Positions 41,884 to 51,438 of a stretch of 64,000 nt of DNA are shown one piece after another. Every line of letters begins with the position of its first letter. Within the stretch, counting starts at the first letter, position 1. The position numbers and the translations under genes are program-made. The notes under the pieces were generated by a model. It worked only from the letters and a program-made list of their open reading frames with translations, was not told the DNA's origin and searched no databases. The stretch covers positions 930,001-994,000 of the forward strand of contig NZ_CP072426.1 of the NCBI RefSeq assembly GCF_017742995.1, in the 5' to 3' direction. The DNA is from Pseudoalteromonas viridis. GTDB lineage: Bacteria > Pseudomonadota > Gammaproteobacteria > Enterobacterales > Alteromonadaceae.

Positions 41884-44229
41884 TTAGCATTCCACTTTAT
41901 CCACGTTGAACAAATACCGATTCAGAATTCTATCCAGTTCATCGGTTTTAAATGGCTTACCAAGGTGATCGTTCATACCAATTGCCAGGTATTTTTCGAC
42001 CTCACTTTGCATCACATTGGCCGTTAAGGCGATGATCTTGAGCTGTGACTCATCAAAGCTTTGCCGCACAATGCGGGTGGCTTCCATGCCATCCATTACC
42101 GGCATCTGAATGTCCATAAAAACCAGATCAAACGCGCCATCGCAGGCTTTGATTGCGTCGACGGCTTGCAGGCCATTTTCTGCAATCACAATCTCCAAAT
42201 TAAACCGGTCAAGGAGTTTGGTGGCCACTATACGGTTAATATCATTGTCTTCTACCAGTAAGATCCGGTATGTGTGCGTCTGAGAAGCCTCTGGCGATTC
42301 ATCAGAGCTTGCTGAAGGCGTCTGCTCTTGAGTTGCCGCGTTATCGCCTGCTTCATCTTTGATAAAAATACCGATCAAATCTCTTTTTAACAAAGGCTTG
42401 TAGAGAATTGGATAATCAACCGTGGGCGTTATACTTTGCTCTGAGTGCGCGGTGTAAATCACCACTCTTTCGGGCAATATCGCCAGGGCTTCAAGTTTTT
42501 CTAAAAGCTCATTGGCTTCACAGTCTGGCAGCACCCAGTCAAGCAGCAGCATATCAAAGGTTTCGGATGACAACCGCGCTTCGGCTTCGGCGCCACTGTG
42601 CGCACGCGCAACCGTCAGCCCAACCGAAGTTGCAATATTGACACTGACCTCCATGTATATAGGGTCATCTTCAACGATCAGTATCGAGCCTGCCAGTACA
42701 ACTTTATCTGCCGCTTCGTTTGCCACCGGCGCTTGGCTGAGCGTTGCCATCGGTAGACGAACTGTGAATGTTGAGCCAACACCAACTTCACTGCTGACGG
42801 TGATCTCCCCTTGCATCAGCTCTGCGAGCAGTTTACAAATGGTCAAGCCCAGCCCGGTGCCGCCATAGCGCCGTGTGGTCGAAGACTCGGCCTGAGTAAA
42901 ACGCTCGAACAGCTGCGCAACTTTGTCCTGCTCAATACCGATGCCGGTGTCACTGACCGAAATCTCAACCCAATCACTGGTGGCATCTTTAGGTTGCCGA
43001 TGCACGCCGAGTGTAATTGCCCCTTCTTCGGTAAACTTAGCGGCGTTAGAGGCAAAGTTCAGCATAATCTGATTAATACGAACCGGATCGCCGACATACC
43101 ATTCGCTGAGCTGTGGGTCGATATCAAAAATCAGCTTCACCCCTTTGGTGTTGGCTATGGGTGTGATCAGGGATCTCAGGTTATCCAGCAGCTCTTCAAA
43201 CTGAAAAGGGGTTTGCTCAATGTGCAGCTTTTTAGACTCTATTTTTGAAAAATCGAGAATATCGTTAATGATGGTCGTCAGTGCATTGGCCGAAAAGCGC
43301 ACTTTCTCCAGATAATTTCTTTGTACTGAGGTCAGTTCCGTCGCCAGCAGAATATCTGTCAGGCCCATGATCCCGTTCATTGGCGTTCTGATCTCATGAG
43401 ACATATTGGATAAAAACAAAGACTTGGTTTCGGCTGCCTGGTTAGCCTGCGCATTGGCTTTTTTAAGGCCGCTCATCAGGCGTAATAACACGATTACAAC
43501 CAGGGTAAACACCAACACAAGAAAGAGAAAAATCGACTGTATCATCTGCCAGTAAACAACATCGACTTGCTCACTAAGCTGCTGGGTGTCTTTCAGAATA
43601 GCGGTAGATAATGTGCTATTTTGCACAGGCACCAGCAAGTTAGAAGCCGTTAGCGCGTTTTCCAGAATAAAGGCGATATGCAAACGCATGACCCTGAAAC
43701 TGCGGTCTTCCTGTTCAAATTGCTCAAGCGAGGCCATGGTGTGCGCGAGCTGCTCTCGCACCTGCTCAATAACGGTATGCGAATTGGTCACCTGCAAATT
43801 AGACACCAGCGCGGCGCTGTGACTCACCACGGCCTGAGCCTGCGCCGAAAATGCGCTTTTTTCAAGCTCCTGTTTTGCGATGTAACGATAAGAGGTCTTA
43901 AGCATTGAGGCCAGCTGCATATAGGTATCTATGGCATCGTGAAACCGCGCAACCGCCTGGCTCATTTCATCGCTCAGTAAGTGCTGCGACGTCAGCTCAT
44001 TATATACACTCTCAAACTCCAGTTGCTTTTGCGCATGCCGGTCAAAGTGATAAATGTTGCTGTCCATCGCAGAGAGCGTCTCGAGCGACAGCTCAGTCGT
44101 TGCCCGGTTGAGCCGCGTTTTCAGTGCCATTTTTGCCTGGGTATTTTGCAGCTGCTGGTATTGCTCAATGACCTGAGTGCCCGTCCACCAGATCAGCAAA
44201 AGTACTGTGACTTCAATAATATATTTCAC
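41884..44229 (-). CDS. Hybrid sensor histidine kinase (sensor-HisKA-HATPase-REC-REC)
   Basis: 781 residues. Short N-terminal membrane helix, a helical periplasmic domain (about 25-230, possibly DAHL-like), second membrane helix (about 233-252), then HisKA with acceptor His in LSNMSHEIRTPMNG, HATPase_c (SDTGIGIE, GTGLGLTICK), a degenerate-looking first receiver (LLLDWVLPDCEAN, Asp kept) and a second receiver (VFMDIQMPVMDGMEAT). The start is GTG at 44229, overlapping the stop of the upstream di-haem peroxidase gene by four bases (GTGA). The shared operon suggests the kinase senses or regulates the redox chemistry of that cytochrome (inference). Confidence 0.9.
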   Translation of the reverse strand: MKYIIEVTVLLLIWWTGTQVIEQYQQLQNTQAKMALKTRLNRATTELSLETLSAMDSNIYHFDRHAQKQLEFESVYNELTSQHLLSDEMSQAVARFHDAIDTYMQLASMLKTSYRYIAKQELEKSAFSAQAQAVVSHSAALVSNLQVTNSHTVIEQVREQLAHTMASLEQFEQEDRSFRVMRLHIAFILENALTASNLLVPVQNSTLSTAILKDTQQLSEQVDVVYWQMIQSIFLFLVLVFTLVVIVLLRLMSGLKKANAQANQAAETKSLFLSNMSHEIRTPMNGIMGLTDILLATELTSVQRNYLEKVRFSANALTTIINDILDFSKIESKKLHIEQTPFQFEELLDNLRSLITPIANTKGVKLIFDIDPQLSEWYVGDPVRINQIMLNFASNAAKFTEEGAITLGVHRQPKDATSDWVEISVSDTGIGIEQDKVAQLFERFTQAESSTTRRYGGTGLGLTICKLLAELMQGEITVSSEVGVGSTFTVRLPMATLSQAPVANEAADKVVLAGSILIVEDDPIYMEVSVNIATSVGLTVARAHSGAEAEARLSSETFDMLLLDWVLPDCEANELLEKLEALAILPERVVIYTAHSEQSITPTVDYPILYKPLLKRDLIGIFIKDEAGDNAATQEQTPSASSDESPEASQTHTYRILLVEDNDINRIVATKLLDRFNLEIVIAENGLQAVDAIKACDGAFDLVFMDIQMPVMDGMEATRIVRQSFDESQLKIIALTANVMQSEVEKYLAIGMNDHLGKPFKTDELDRILNRYLFNVDKVEC

Positions 44230-45254
44230 TCTTTCAATGACCTCGGAAGTTCGCCGGAAAAAGCATGTAGCAGGGCTTCCAGATCGGCCACATCCTCATC
44301 GCTGATCTCAAGCCCCAGCTGTCCTCTTGCCATCAGCCGGATGGCATCCGACAATTGCGCCACCGAGCCATTATGAAAATACGGGCCGGTGTTGGCGACA
44401 TTACGTAAACTCGGTACTTTGAAGACAAACCTGTCTTGTTCATTGCGGGTCAGCTGATATCTGCCAAAGTCGTTCAGAAGCTCACCGGGCATGCTCTCCA
44501 GACGGCCCATTTTCTGATAAATATTGCCCCCGATATTGCGCCCCTGATGACAAGTCACGCAGCCAAGCTCAACAAACTTGCGATAACCGCGCTGCTGTTG
44601 CGCACTTAACGCTTGTTTGTCCCCGAGCAGATAGGCGTCAATGGGAGTATTTTCAGAGACCAGTGACATCTGAAAGGCTACGATGGCCTTAGTGATGTTT
44701 TCAGCTGTGATGCCATCATTCGACAAAGCTTTAAAGCTGCTTACAAAGTGCGGCTGCTGGTTTAATTTGCCTATCACCTGAGGCCAGTTACTCGCCATCT
44801 CTAACGGGTTGTGGATAGGCAATGGCAGCTGACTGGTTAAATCCGCGCTGCGCCCGTCCCAGAACTGCCTGAAATTAAACACCGCATTGATAACGCTGGG
44901 CGCATTGCGACTGCCCAGTTGCTGATCTATGCCCACAGAAACGGGAAAACCATCGTCTCCGCCGTTATATAAATCGTGACAGGATGCACAGGAAGTGGTG
45001 TTGTCGGCCGAAAGCAGCGGGCTCTTAAACAAAGCTTTGCCAAGCTGTACCCAGCCTACATCGTACTGCTTTATCCGCGGCAACGGCTGGATAGCCGCAT
45101 CAACCCATTGAGGTTCATAACTGACAAGCTCTAAACTGGTATAGACCGAAGACTGGCTGTGGCGATGCGGATCAGAAAAGTAAAACTGAGCGGCGAGGAG
45201 CAAAAATACCGCTATCAGTGCGCTAAACACAATCACCACATATTTGGTACTCAT
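44226..45254 (-). CDS. Di-haem cytochrome c peroxidase family protein (MauG/CcpA-like)
   Basis: 342 residues. An N-terminal membrane helix or uncleaved signal (about 6-24) places it in the periplasm. Two haem c motifs are present, CASCH (about residue 90) and CVTCH (about residue 230), with the expected spacing of bacterial di-haem peroxidases, and conserved RNAPSVINAVFN and KVPSLRNVANTGPYFHNGS segments around the second site. It should reduce H2O2 or oxidise a protein or organic substrate as in MauG relatives. It is translationally coupled to the hybrid kinase gene that follows. Confidence 0.92.
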   Translation of the reverse strand: MSTKYVVIVFSALIAVFLLLAAQFYFSDPHRHSQSSVYTSLELVSYEPQWVDAAIQPLPRIKQYDVGWVQLGKALFKSPLLSADNTTSCASCHDLYNGGDDGFPVSVGIDQQLGSRNAPSVINAVFNFRQFWDGRSADLTSQLPLPIHNPLEMASNWPQVIGKLNQQPHFVSSFKALSNDGITAENITKAIVAFQMSLVSENTPIDAYLLGDKQALSAQQQRGYRKFVELGCVTCHQGRNIGGNIYQKMGRLESMPGELLNDFGRYQLTRNEQDRFVFKVPSLRNVANTGPYFHNGSVAQLSDAIRLMARGQLGLEISDEDVADLEALLHAFSGELPRSLKE

Positions 45255-45561
45255 ACATCAGACGTCCTTGAAGCGACCATTAAGCCGATAACAAAACGTA
45301 AGTATAGACACTTAAATCAAAAACTTCTTATAGCGGCAAAGAGATATGATAAGCAGGCACTGCGGTAGCTCCACTATCTTGAGGCTACGTCAGATAAAAT
45401 CCATCCACTTTGTAAGTTAATAGCATTAAGTATTCCAGAATAATAGGCAACACTTAGAAAAATAGACATAATACAGTGAATTTAGGATATTAATAAGCTC
45501 ATTAGCGGATTAATAGTCAGTAATATTTCATAAATAAAACAAAGCACAATTAGGGAAACAT
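45255..45561. other. Intergenic region between divergent genes
   Basis: About 300 AT-rich bases between the peroxidase gene and paralogue 3. No gene or dyad was supported. It must contain promoters for both; none is clear enough to mark. Confidence 0.4.
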
Positions 45562-47511
45562 ATGCTAAAACTTCTCGGAATGAGCTCAATTGCTCTGCTA
45601 ACATCCATCAGTGCTCAGGCATTTACACTCATAGAAAATGTCACTATCACCGATGATAAAATCACCATTCCAATCAATGGCTACTCCGATCCGGTCATCT
45701 TCACTTCTGTACCCACCTTCAATGACAAGGAGGCTGGTGTTATTTCAATTTCCAATGTTACCGATACCAGCTTTGATGTTCAGTTCAAAGAATGGCCGTA
45801 TCTGGATGGAACGCACGGTGAAGAACAGGTGTCGTTTCTTGTGGCTGAAAAAGGGCGCCATACTTTGAATGATGGCAGTGTCTGGGAAGTTGGTGAATTT
45901 ACGATGACAGGCACCTCAACACACCAGTTTTTTAAGGAAAGTTTTGCCCATGCACCGCATATTCTGCTCAGCGGACAAACCCAAAACGACCTCGATGCCT
46001 ATGCTTTACGCGTATCCAGTTCATCGGCACTTGCCTTTGGAGTAACGCTTGACGAGCAGGAGCTAGGCAATAGTCACAACGAAGAATCTGTCGGGTATCT
46101 GGCTGTTTATAGTAATACCGGTGCAGGTGTCACCAATGACGGTGAGGCTTTTAACCTGACCCAACAAGCTATCAACCAGACTGGCTTTCAAACCATCAAT
46201 GGCAACTTGATCGTTCAGGAAGAACAATCAAGAGACACAGAAACCAGTCATTTGCTGGAAATCATTAATATTCTGTCTATCAAGAATCAGCTGTTTGCTC
46301 AGGATATTACTCACTTTGGCAAAGATACCATGGCACTGCGTCTCGATACCGACAGTGAGTTCTCTATCGATCCGGGCGAAGCCACGGGTCAATATGGCAA
46401 TATTGCATTAATTGGCACCAATGGCCTGACGGAATCGTCGTACACTGCCAGCCACAGCTACTCTCTGGACAGTGCTTCAGGTGCGTTTGATGGCTATAAC
46501 TCCTCAAGCAAAATTAACATTGATGCCGGTGCTAAAATTAAACGCGGTATTTGGTTGTCTACTTACGCGCAAGACCACTGGTTGAAAGTTGCCTTTGAAC
46601 GCCAGGCATACATTACCTCTTTTCGGGTTTTCCTTTATTCCGGCGCATCAAACCCAGGTATGGGAGTCAAGGACGTAACACTTCAAGTCTCTCAGGACAA
46701 TATTAATTTTGTTGACCACGAGTCGTTTTCACTGGCTAAAAGCCTCGACCAGCTTGTGACTCTTGCCGAGCCTGCGATCGGAAAGTATATCCGACTTAAG
46801 ATAACCACCACTCAGGGGCACGGCTACAGAGCGATTGGCGAACTGGAATACTACGGAGGCTTTGTTTCCCATGACGTAGTAACACCACCGGAAGAACCAA
46901 CGCCAACCGCTGGCACGACCTGTGCGACTATCAAACAACAGCAACCTGATGCCGCGACTGGCATTTATCAGATTGACCCCGACGGCAACGGCGGCACCCC
47001 TGCCTTTTATGCGCACTGCGAAATGGCGCTCAATGACGGGGGCTGGACTCTGGTCGCACACCATCAGGACGGCTTAGAAGCTATTGTTGAAAGCACTCCG
47101 GTCACTCAGGCCAGTGCTGGCGTACTTAGGGCGCAACAGTGGCAGGCAGTACAACAAGGTATGACCACAGGTATGATGTTCGTAGATGAATATGCCAAAG
47201 TAACACAGATCAGCAAATCAAAACTGACCAACGGAAATTGTGTTGCCGTGCAACATATAGCAGACCTGACTCAGCCACAAGTCCCCTATGATATTGGTGT
47301 ATTGTGGCAACAAGAGGGAACTGGCTGTAGCCTTTCAGGCTTGGATTATTCATTTATTAGTCTGAGTACTAAATCGACCAGCCGGGGAGATGGGTACCAA
47401 AGAGCCGGTGCGTCTTTGTATCAACACAATGTCAAGTTTGACCTCTGGCCATATAGCAACGGCGTCTACAGTGGCGCTGAGCAAAACACCCTATTTTACT
47501 ATGTGAAATAG
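45562..47511 (+). CDS. Exported lectin-like / discoidin-like / fibrinogen-like protein, paralogue 3
   Basis: 649 residues, collinear over its whole length with the product at 36084. Signal peptide (SISAQA), two lectin-like units (NVTDTSFDVQFKEWPYLDGT; HNEESVGYLAVYS), a discoidin-like domain (YITSFRVFLYS, IRLKITTTQGHGY, IGELEYYGG) and a fibrinogen-like domain (TGIYQIDPDGN, CEMALNDGGWTLVAHHQD, FDLWPYSNG...LFYYVK). The two copies are similar but clearly diverged, mostly in exposed loops, so the duplication is not recent. Predicted secreted carbohydrate-binding protein or adhesin. A terminator follows at 47532. Confidence 0.85.
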   Translation: MLKLLGMSSIALLTSISAQAFTLIENVTITDDKITIPINGYSDPVIFTSVPTFNDKEAGVISISNVTDTSFDVQFKEWPYLDGTHGEEQVSFLVAEKGRHTLNDGSVWEVGEFTMTGTSTHQFFKESFAHAPHILLSGQTQNDLDAYALRVSSSSALAFGVTLDEQELGNSHNEESVGYLAVYSNTGAGVTNDGEAFNLTQQAINQTGFQTINGNLIVQEEQSRDTETSHLLEIINILSIKNQLFAQDITHFGKDTMALRLDTDSEFSIDPGEATGQYGNIALIGTNGLTESSYTASHSYSLDSASGAFDGYNSSSKINIDAGAKIKRGIWLSTYAQDHWLKVAFERQAYITSFRVFLYSGASNPGMGVKDVTLQVSQDNINFVDHESFSLAKSLDQLVTLAEPAIGKYIRLKITTTQGHGYRAIGELEYYGGFVSHDVVTPPEEPTPTAGTTCATIKQQQPDAATGIYQIDPDGNGGTPAFYAHCEMALNDGGWTLVAHHQDGLEAIVESTPVTQASAGVLRAQQWQAVQQGMTTGMMFVDEYAKVTQISKSKLTNGNCVAVQHIADLTQPQVPYDIGVLWQQEGTGCSLSGLDYSFISLSTKSTSRGDGYQRAGASLYQHNVKFDLWPYSNGVYSGAEQNTLFYYVK

Positions 47512-47531
47512 GTTACTACCATAGTGTTTAC

Positions 47532-47550
47532 ACCGGGGTTCAGCCCCGGT
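47532..47550. terminator. Hairpin after paralogue 3
   Basis: Seven-base perfect stem ACCGGGG/CCCCGGT with a five-base loop, 20 bases after the stop codon, followed by TATCTATT. The convergent unknown-protein gene ends about 90 bases further on. Confidence 0.7.
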
Positions 47551-47642
47551 TATCTATTCAAGATCTTCTGTTGTTGATGCGTAACATCAAAGCAGCCCCA
47601 GCAGCTTTGAAGGCCCGAGAAACGACTTACACAGTGAACTAT

Positions 47643-48728
47643 TCAACCGTGACGTACTGCGCTTTCCCGCCCGTTACACCACTGCTTGCCTAATTGCTTC
47701 AAAAACGCCAGTTTTTGTTGCTCTTGTGCACTGGGTGTATAGGGCTGCCTTTGCAGATCAGACAAATCCACTGCCTCGAGCGAATACGTATCCACTTTAC
47801 TGCGGCCAAAACGTGCTTTTTCCTGCGGCGAGCCAGACATGCGCTCCACCACAAAGGTGGTCAGTTTTAATCCGGTTGTCAGCTCTGGTAACACGCTTTG
47901 GTGAATTTTAAATGGCAGAGTCTGCACACCTTCACTTAAACGTTTTCTGGCAACCACATGTGACAAGGGCTGATCGCCTGCAAACAAGTTTGCTCTGATC
48001 CGATAAATACCGGCTTCCTGTACTTTCAGTCTGGCGTCAACAATAAGGTCGCTCCCCTGCACGCGCGCCTGCTCAAGATTCAGCAGCTCAGCACTGGGCT
48101 GCATATACTGAACTTGCGCCACCAGCGGGATTTCGTCTCCTCTGACATGCGCGCGAACAGTCAGTTGCAATTCCCGGGGAAAGTCTTTCTTTGCGGAAAT
48201 GCTGGCAAAATAGCGACCTTCTTGCTCTATCAGGCTTTGAGTAGTCAGCACTTTGTTGCTCTCAACTTCGCTGACAGATACGCTGGCACCGTAAATATCA
48301 CTCCCCGTCAGTACTATCTCTATCGGCTCTGGATGAACAAAACGATACTGACTGACTTTGAGCGTCAGTACCTCCTCGATATTCTGCGTCGGAATGGTGA
48401 CTGGATAAAAATGATTGGGCGTCAGCCTGTCGGCATCTGCCAGTGTTAGCGGCTGGGAGTAAGGCGCATATTGAAGCTGCTGCGCGTACAAATCAGCGAC
48501 TTGTGCTGCCGCCTCCGTCATAGCAACAGGCATGTGACGCTCACGCTGCGCATCCGGTTTGGTCTGAGCCGCGATGATTGCAGCCTTTAGTACTGGTTTT
48601 TCATACTGTGCGGGTTCCTGCGTCTTAGCCTTTGCACCAGGCTGAGTGGGCTCAGCGTCATCGCTGAGCCACCAGTAACCAAGCCCGATTGCCACACACA
48701 TCAGAATAATGAACATCCGGGGCTTCAT
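47643..48728 (-). CDS. Membrane-anchored protein paired with lipase, unknown
   Basis: 361 residues. An N-terminal membrane helix (about 5-21, MFIILMCVAIGLGYWWL) is followed by a Pro/Lys-rich linker and a long beta-rich periplasmic part (about 100-320) with an Ig-like flavour (strands such as AGIYRIRANLFAGDQ). The topology, single anchor plus periplasmic domain and position 11 bases after a lipase gene, is that of lipase-specific foldases (Lif), but the Lif motif RxxFDY(F/L)LSA and its all-helical fold are not seen. I therefore call it unknown; a chaperone or substrate-presentation role for the lipase is inference from context. Confidence 0.7.
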   Translation of the reverse strand: MKPRMFIILMCVAIGLGYWWLSDDAEPTQPGAKAKTQEPAQYEKPVLKAAIIAAQTKPDAQRERHMPVAMTEAAAQVADLYAQQLQYAPYSQPLTLADADRLTPNHFYPVTIPTQNIEEVLTLKVSQYRFVHPEPIEIVLTGSDIYGASVSVSEVESNKVLTTQSLIEQEGRYFASISAKKDFPRELQLTVRAHVRGDEIPLVAQVQYMQPSAELLNLEQARVQGSDLIVDARLKVQEAGIYRIRANLFAGDQPLSHVVARKRLSEGVQTLPFKIHQSVLPELTTGLKLTTFVVERMSGSPQEKARFGRSKVDTYSLEAVDLSDLQRQPYTPSAQEQQKLAFLKQLGKQWCNGRESAVRHG

Positions 48729-48739
48729 ACCTGCCTCTC

Positions 48740-49801
48740 CTATCGCATAGCGTTCAGCATCAGGCGAGACAGGCTGTTATTTGCTGAATTTTCAACATAA
48801 CGATAGGTACTCTTCCAGAACCAGGCACCGGTTTCTTCATCGTAGGTGTTGAAGTTTACAGCATTGCCATCAAGCAGCTGTCTGCTGGTCAGAGCCGCGG
48901 TCACTTTGCCTTCGGCACGGTCGTTGATCACAGAGAAGTGATCGTATTTATCACTCATCAGCATAGGGTAGTGATGTGGCATAAACCCGTTTACGGCATC
49001 GCTCTGAGAGGCTAGCTTGCCGCTGGTTGCAATACTGGCACTACAGCTGCCAAAGTTATCGGCCCGGCTCGCGCCACACGCTGAGTGGGTTGCAACAACA
49101 CTGTCGTCTGTACCTTTTAGGAAAAGTTTGGTGGCACCCAAAAACAGCGTGCCATCGGCGACAAAGCGCAGCCTGGGCGTTCTTGCTTCTGGTAACGCCG
49201 CAATTTGTCTGGCGTTGTTCACTTTCAGGTCGTTAAGCACACCCAAGCGGCCTTCAATGGAGCCGCCCAGCCAGGCCGTAATGGCGGCCTCTAGCAGTGG
49301 GTTCAGGCCCGCCGTACCTTGCGCCACACTGACGGCTAAATCGGCCAGCTCACTGCCCCCACCGGCACCGGCGATATCGAACGTGGCGACAATATTCAGT
49401 GGTGTCATGCCGGCATTTTCAAGCCAGTTTGCCTGATTGTCTAACAGGTAACGCGCAACCAAATCGCCCGTAGAGTGAGTTACTAAAATGCAACCCGGCT
49501 GACAAGTGCCCTGCTGTGACATTTGTTTTAGCTTAGGCCACACGTAATCGCTGGCAATCTTGCCTTCAATGCGCTCCAAAGCAGGCCAGTCAATGCGTAC
49601 ATCCGCATGCTGCGCCCAAAACTCAGACCAGTAAGACGCGCCATCGGCGGGCACATCAATGGGGTAACCAGACGTAATTTGGCTGGTCTGAAGACCATGA
49701 ATAAGAACAACTTTATAACCACTTGCAAACGTATTAAATGCCACCGAACTTAGCAGGAAGAGCCAAGACAGACGCAGAAAGTATTTGATTTTGTGCTGCA
49801 T
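48740..49801 (-). CDS. Exported lipase-like alpha/beta hydrolase
   Basis: 353 residues with a signal peptide (about 1-27, ending NTFAS). The alpha/beta-hydrolase fold starts YKVVLIHGLQ; the nucleophile elbow is VTHSTGDLVARYL (Ser110), so the usual first Gly of GxSxG is replaced by Thr (THSTG). Several Cys residues (CQPGC, CGASRADNFGSC) suggest disulfides in an exported enzyme. A late His in MPHHYPML or KYDHFSV could complete the triad. It is a probable lipase or esterase. It lies 11 bases upstream of the membrane-anchored unknown protein gene on the same strand, and the two should be cotranscribed. Confidence 0.85.
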   Translation of the reverse strand: MQHKIKYFLRLSWLFLLSSVAFNTFASGYKVVLIHGLQTSQITSGYPIDVPADGASYWSEFWAQHADVRIDWPALERIEGKIASDYVWPKLKQMSQQGTCQPGCILVTHSTGDLVARYLLDNQANWLENAGMTPLNIVATFDIAGAGGGSELADLAVSVAQGTAGLNPLLEAAITAWLGGSIEGRLGVLNDLKVNNARQIAALPEARTPRLRFVADGTLFLGATKLFLKGTDDSVVATHSACGASRADNFGSCSASIATSGKLASQSDAVNGFMPHHYPMLMSDKYDHFSVINDRAEGKVTAALTSRQLLDGNAVNFNTYDEETGAWFWKSTYRYVENSANNSLSRLMLNAMR

Positions 49802-50112
49802 AATTTCCTCTTAATCCTATTAAAATCATTGTGTTCTGTGACCAGTCTTCAGATTTATGCCACCGTGCAATACTGCAATACCACATACGGATCATCGGGT
49901 ATTAATGTGCAAGAATAACACTCATCTGACGTCTGACCTTTTAGTTAAAGCGAATAATAAGCTAATGAGTATATGATCAAAAATCAACCACAAAGAGAAT
50001 GTAAATTAAACTATTATTAACGTTTGTAATTTAGGTAATAGGCAAACGGAAGAGATTGAAGGTGTGCGAAGTAACGAGATATTAGGGTCAAGATCATTGC
50101 AATTACCGGCGA
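49802..50112. other. Non-coding region upstream of lipase gene
   Basis: About 310 bases between the lipase gene and the diguanylate cyclase gene on the same strand. AT-rich with no supported gene, dyad or terminator; it presumably carries the promoter of the lipase operon and the end of the cyclase transcript. Confidence 0.4.
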
Positions 50113-51156
50113 TTAGCCGGCAATTTCGACCCGATCTCGTCCGTGTGATTTGGCCAGATAAAGCGCTCTGTCTGCCAGTTCAATCAGGCTCTGCCAGGGC
50201 GCGCCGTCTTTATATAGCGCTATCCCAAAGCTGGCCGTGATCTGCCTGATAGGCTCACCGGTTTTTTTATCTTTGACCGAAAGCTTACGAATATCCTGAC
50301 GAACCATGTTGGCAAAACTGACCGCCTCACTAACACTGCTCAGCGCCAGGGTCAGGCAAAATTCTTCACCACCATAGCGATAAGCATCGCCACGACCTTG
50401 GGCATGATGTGCCAGTTTCTCAGCCACTTTACGAAGAATATCATCGCCTTTTTGATGACCAAAATCGTCGTTAAAGCGTTTAAAGTGATCGATATCGACA
50501 AATATCAACACTTTCTGCTTACTTCGCGGCTGGGCACAAAAGCTCATAATATCTTCATCGAATTTGCCACGATTTAAAAGGCCTGTAAGCTTGTCGGTAT
50601 TGGCTTCTCGCTGTGAGGCAAACAATGCTTCTTTGAGTAACTTGATTTCGTCGTAAGCGACTTCCAGTTTACTTTGAAAGCCCAGTGCATTTTGCTGCAT
50701 GGCGACGGCTTCGCGGGTTAGCCGGGATACGTATTCCAGTACTTCATCATAGGCACGCGGATCATGCTCCGAGCCGCGCTTTTTCAGGCTATGCAATCCA
50801 TAATGGCACTCAGACAGAAAAGCAGAAAAATCCTGCGAGGATTCCAGGGTTTCACAAATTCCGCTTTGGACCTGATCTATAGTGCCCTGAAAAGAATGAG
50901 AAATTTCATGAAACAAGGCCAAATCTTGCTGAGAAAGGTACTTATCAAACAGCTCTCTGGCCAGATGTGGCGGGCAACTTTGATAACGGGCTAAAATCTG
51001 ATCAAACTCAACATTCAGCTCAGGCTGCGACCCCACGACATAACAATAACAAATTGAATAATTCAGTGGTGTCAGTGGGATCCGATTACGGATCATAATG
51101 GGGAGCGCCTGTTTAAGGTAATGCGCAGACTGAGTCAGTGTTGTATCAAATTCCAT
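50113..51156 (-). CDS. GGDEF-domain diguanylate cyclase
   Basis: 347 residues. The C-terminal GGDEF domain (about 185-345) has DKLTGLLNRGKFDEDI, the signature YRYGGEEFCLTL (active GGEEF) and the metal-binding FVDIDHFKRFNDDFGHQKGD. Thus it probably makes c-di-GMP. The N-terminal 180 residues are helical, without membrane segments, and end in a coiled coil (VAYDEIKLLKEALFASQ), so the enzyme is cytosolic and its input is unknown. An inhibitory RxxD site is not seen just before the GGEEF loop. It is monocistronic. Confidence 0.93.
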   Translation of the reverse strand: MEFDTTLTQSAHYLKQALPIMIRNRIPLTPLNYSICYCYVVGSQPELNVEFDQILARYQSCPPHLARELFDKYLSQQDLALFHEISHSFQGTIDQVQSGICETLESSQDFSAFLSECHYGLHSLKKRGSEHDPRAYDEVLEYVSRLTREAVAMQQNALGFQSKLEVAYDEIKLLKEALFASQREANTDKLTGLLNRGKFDEDIMSFCAQPRSKQKVLIFVDIDHFKRFNDDFGHQKGDDILRKVAEKLAHHAQGRGDAYRYGGEEFCLTLALSSVSEAVSFANMVRQDIRKLSVKDKKTGEPIRQITASFGIALYKDGAPWQSLIELADRALYLAKSHGRDRVEIAG

Positions 51157-51438
51157 AAAGGTCCATCAAGTCACATTGTCTGGTGGCAATGCTTTATTGT
51201 TTATTTATTGTTCTACTTTTGGATCCAAACGCGTGCAATACTAAATAATTAGTAAAAATTAATCAATCATATCGTGTCATTTACAAATAAATTCACTTTG
51301 CCATTCGTAGAGCATAAAAAATTCCCACTCTGATAATTTTAAAATAATTTATTCAACTCCATGATAAAATTGAAAAAACTTAGAACTTCTCCTTTTTCAG
51401 GCCATCTTAATTATTGCTTATTACCATACAATGACGTT

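Noticed and set aside
47643..48728. Lipase foldase (Lif/LifO) assignment
   Set aside because: Topology and position fit, but the RxxFDY(F/L)LSA motif and the helical fold of Lif are not seen; it was left as unknown.
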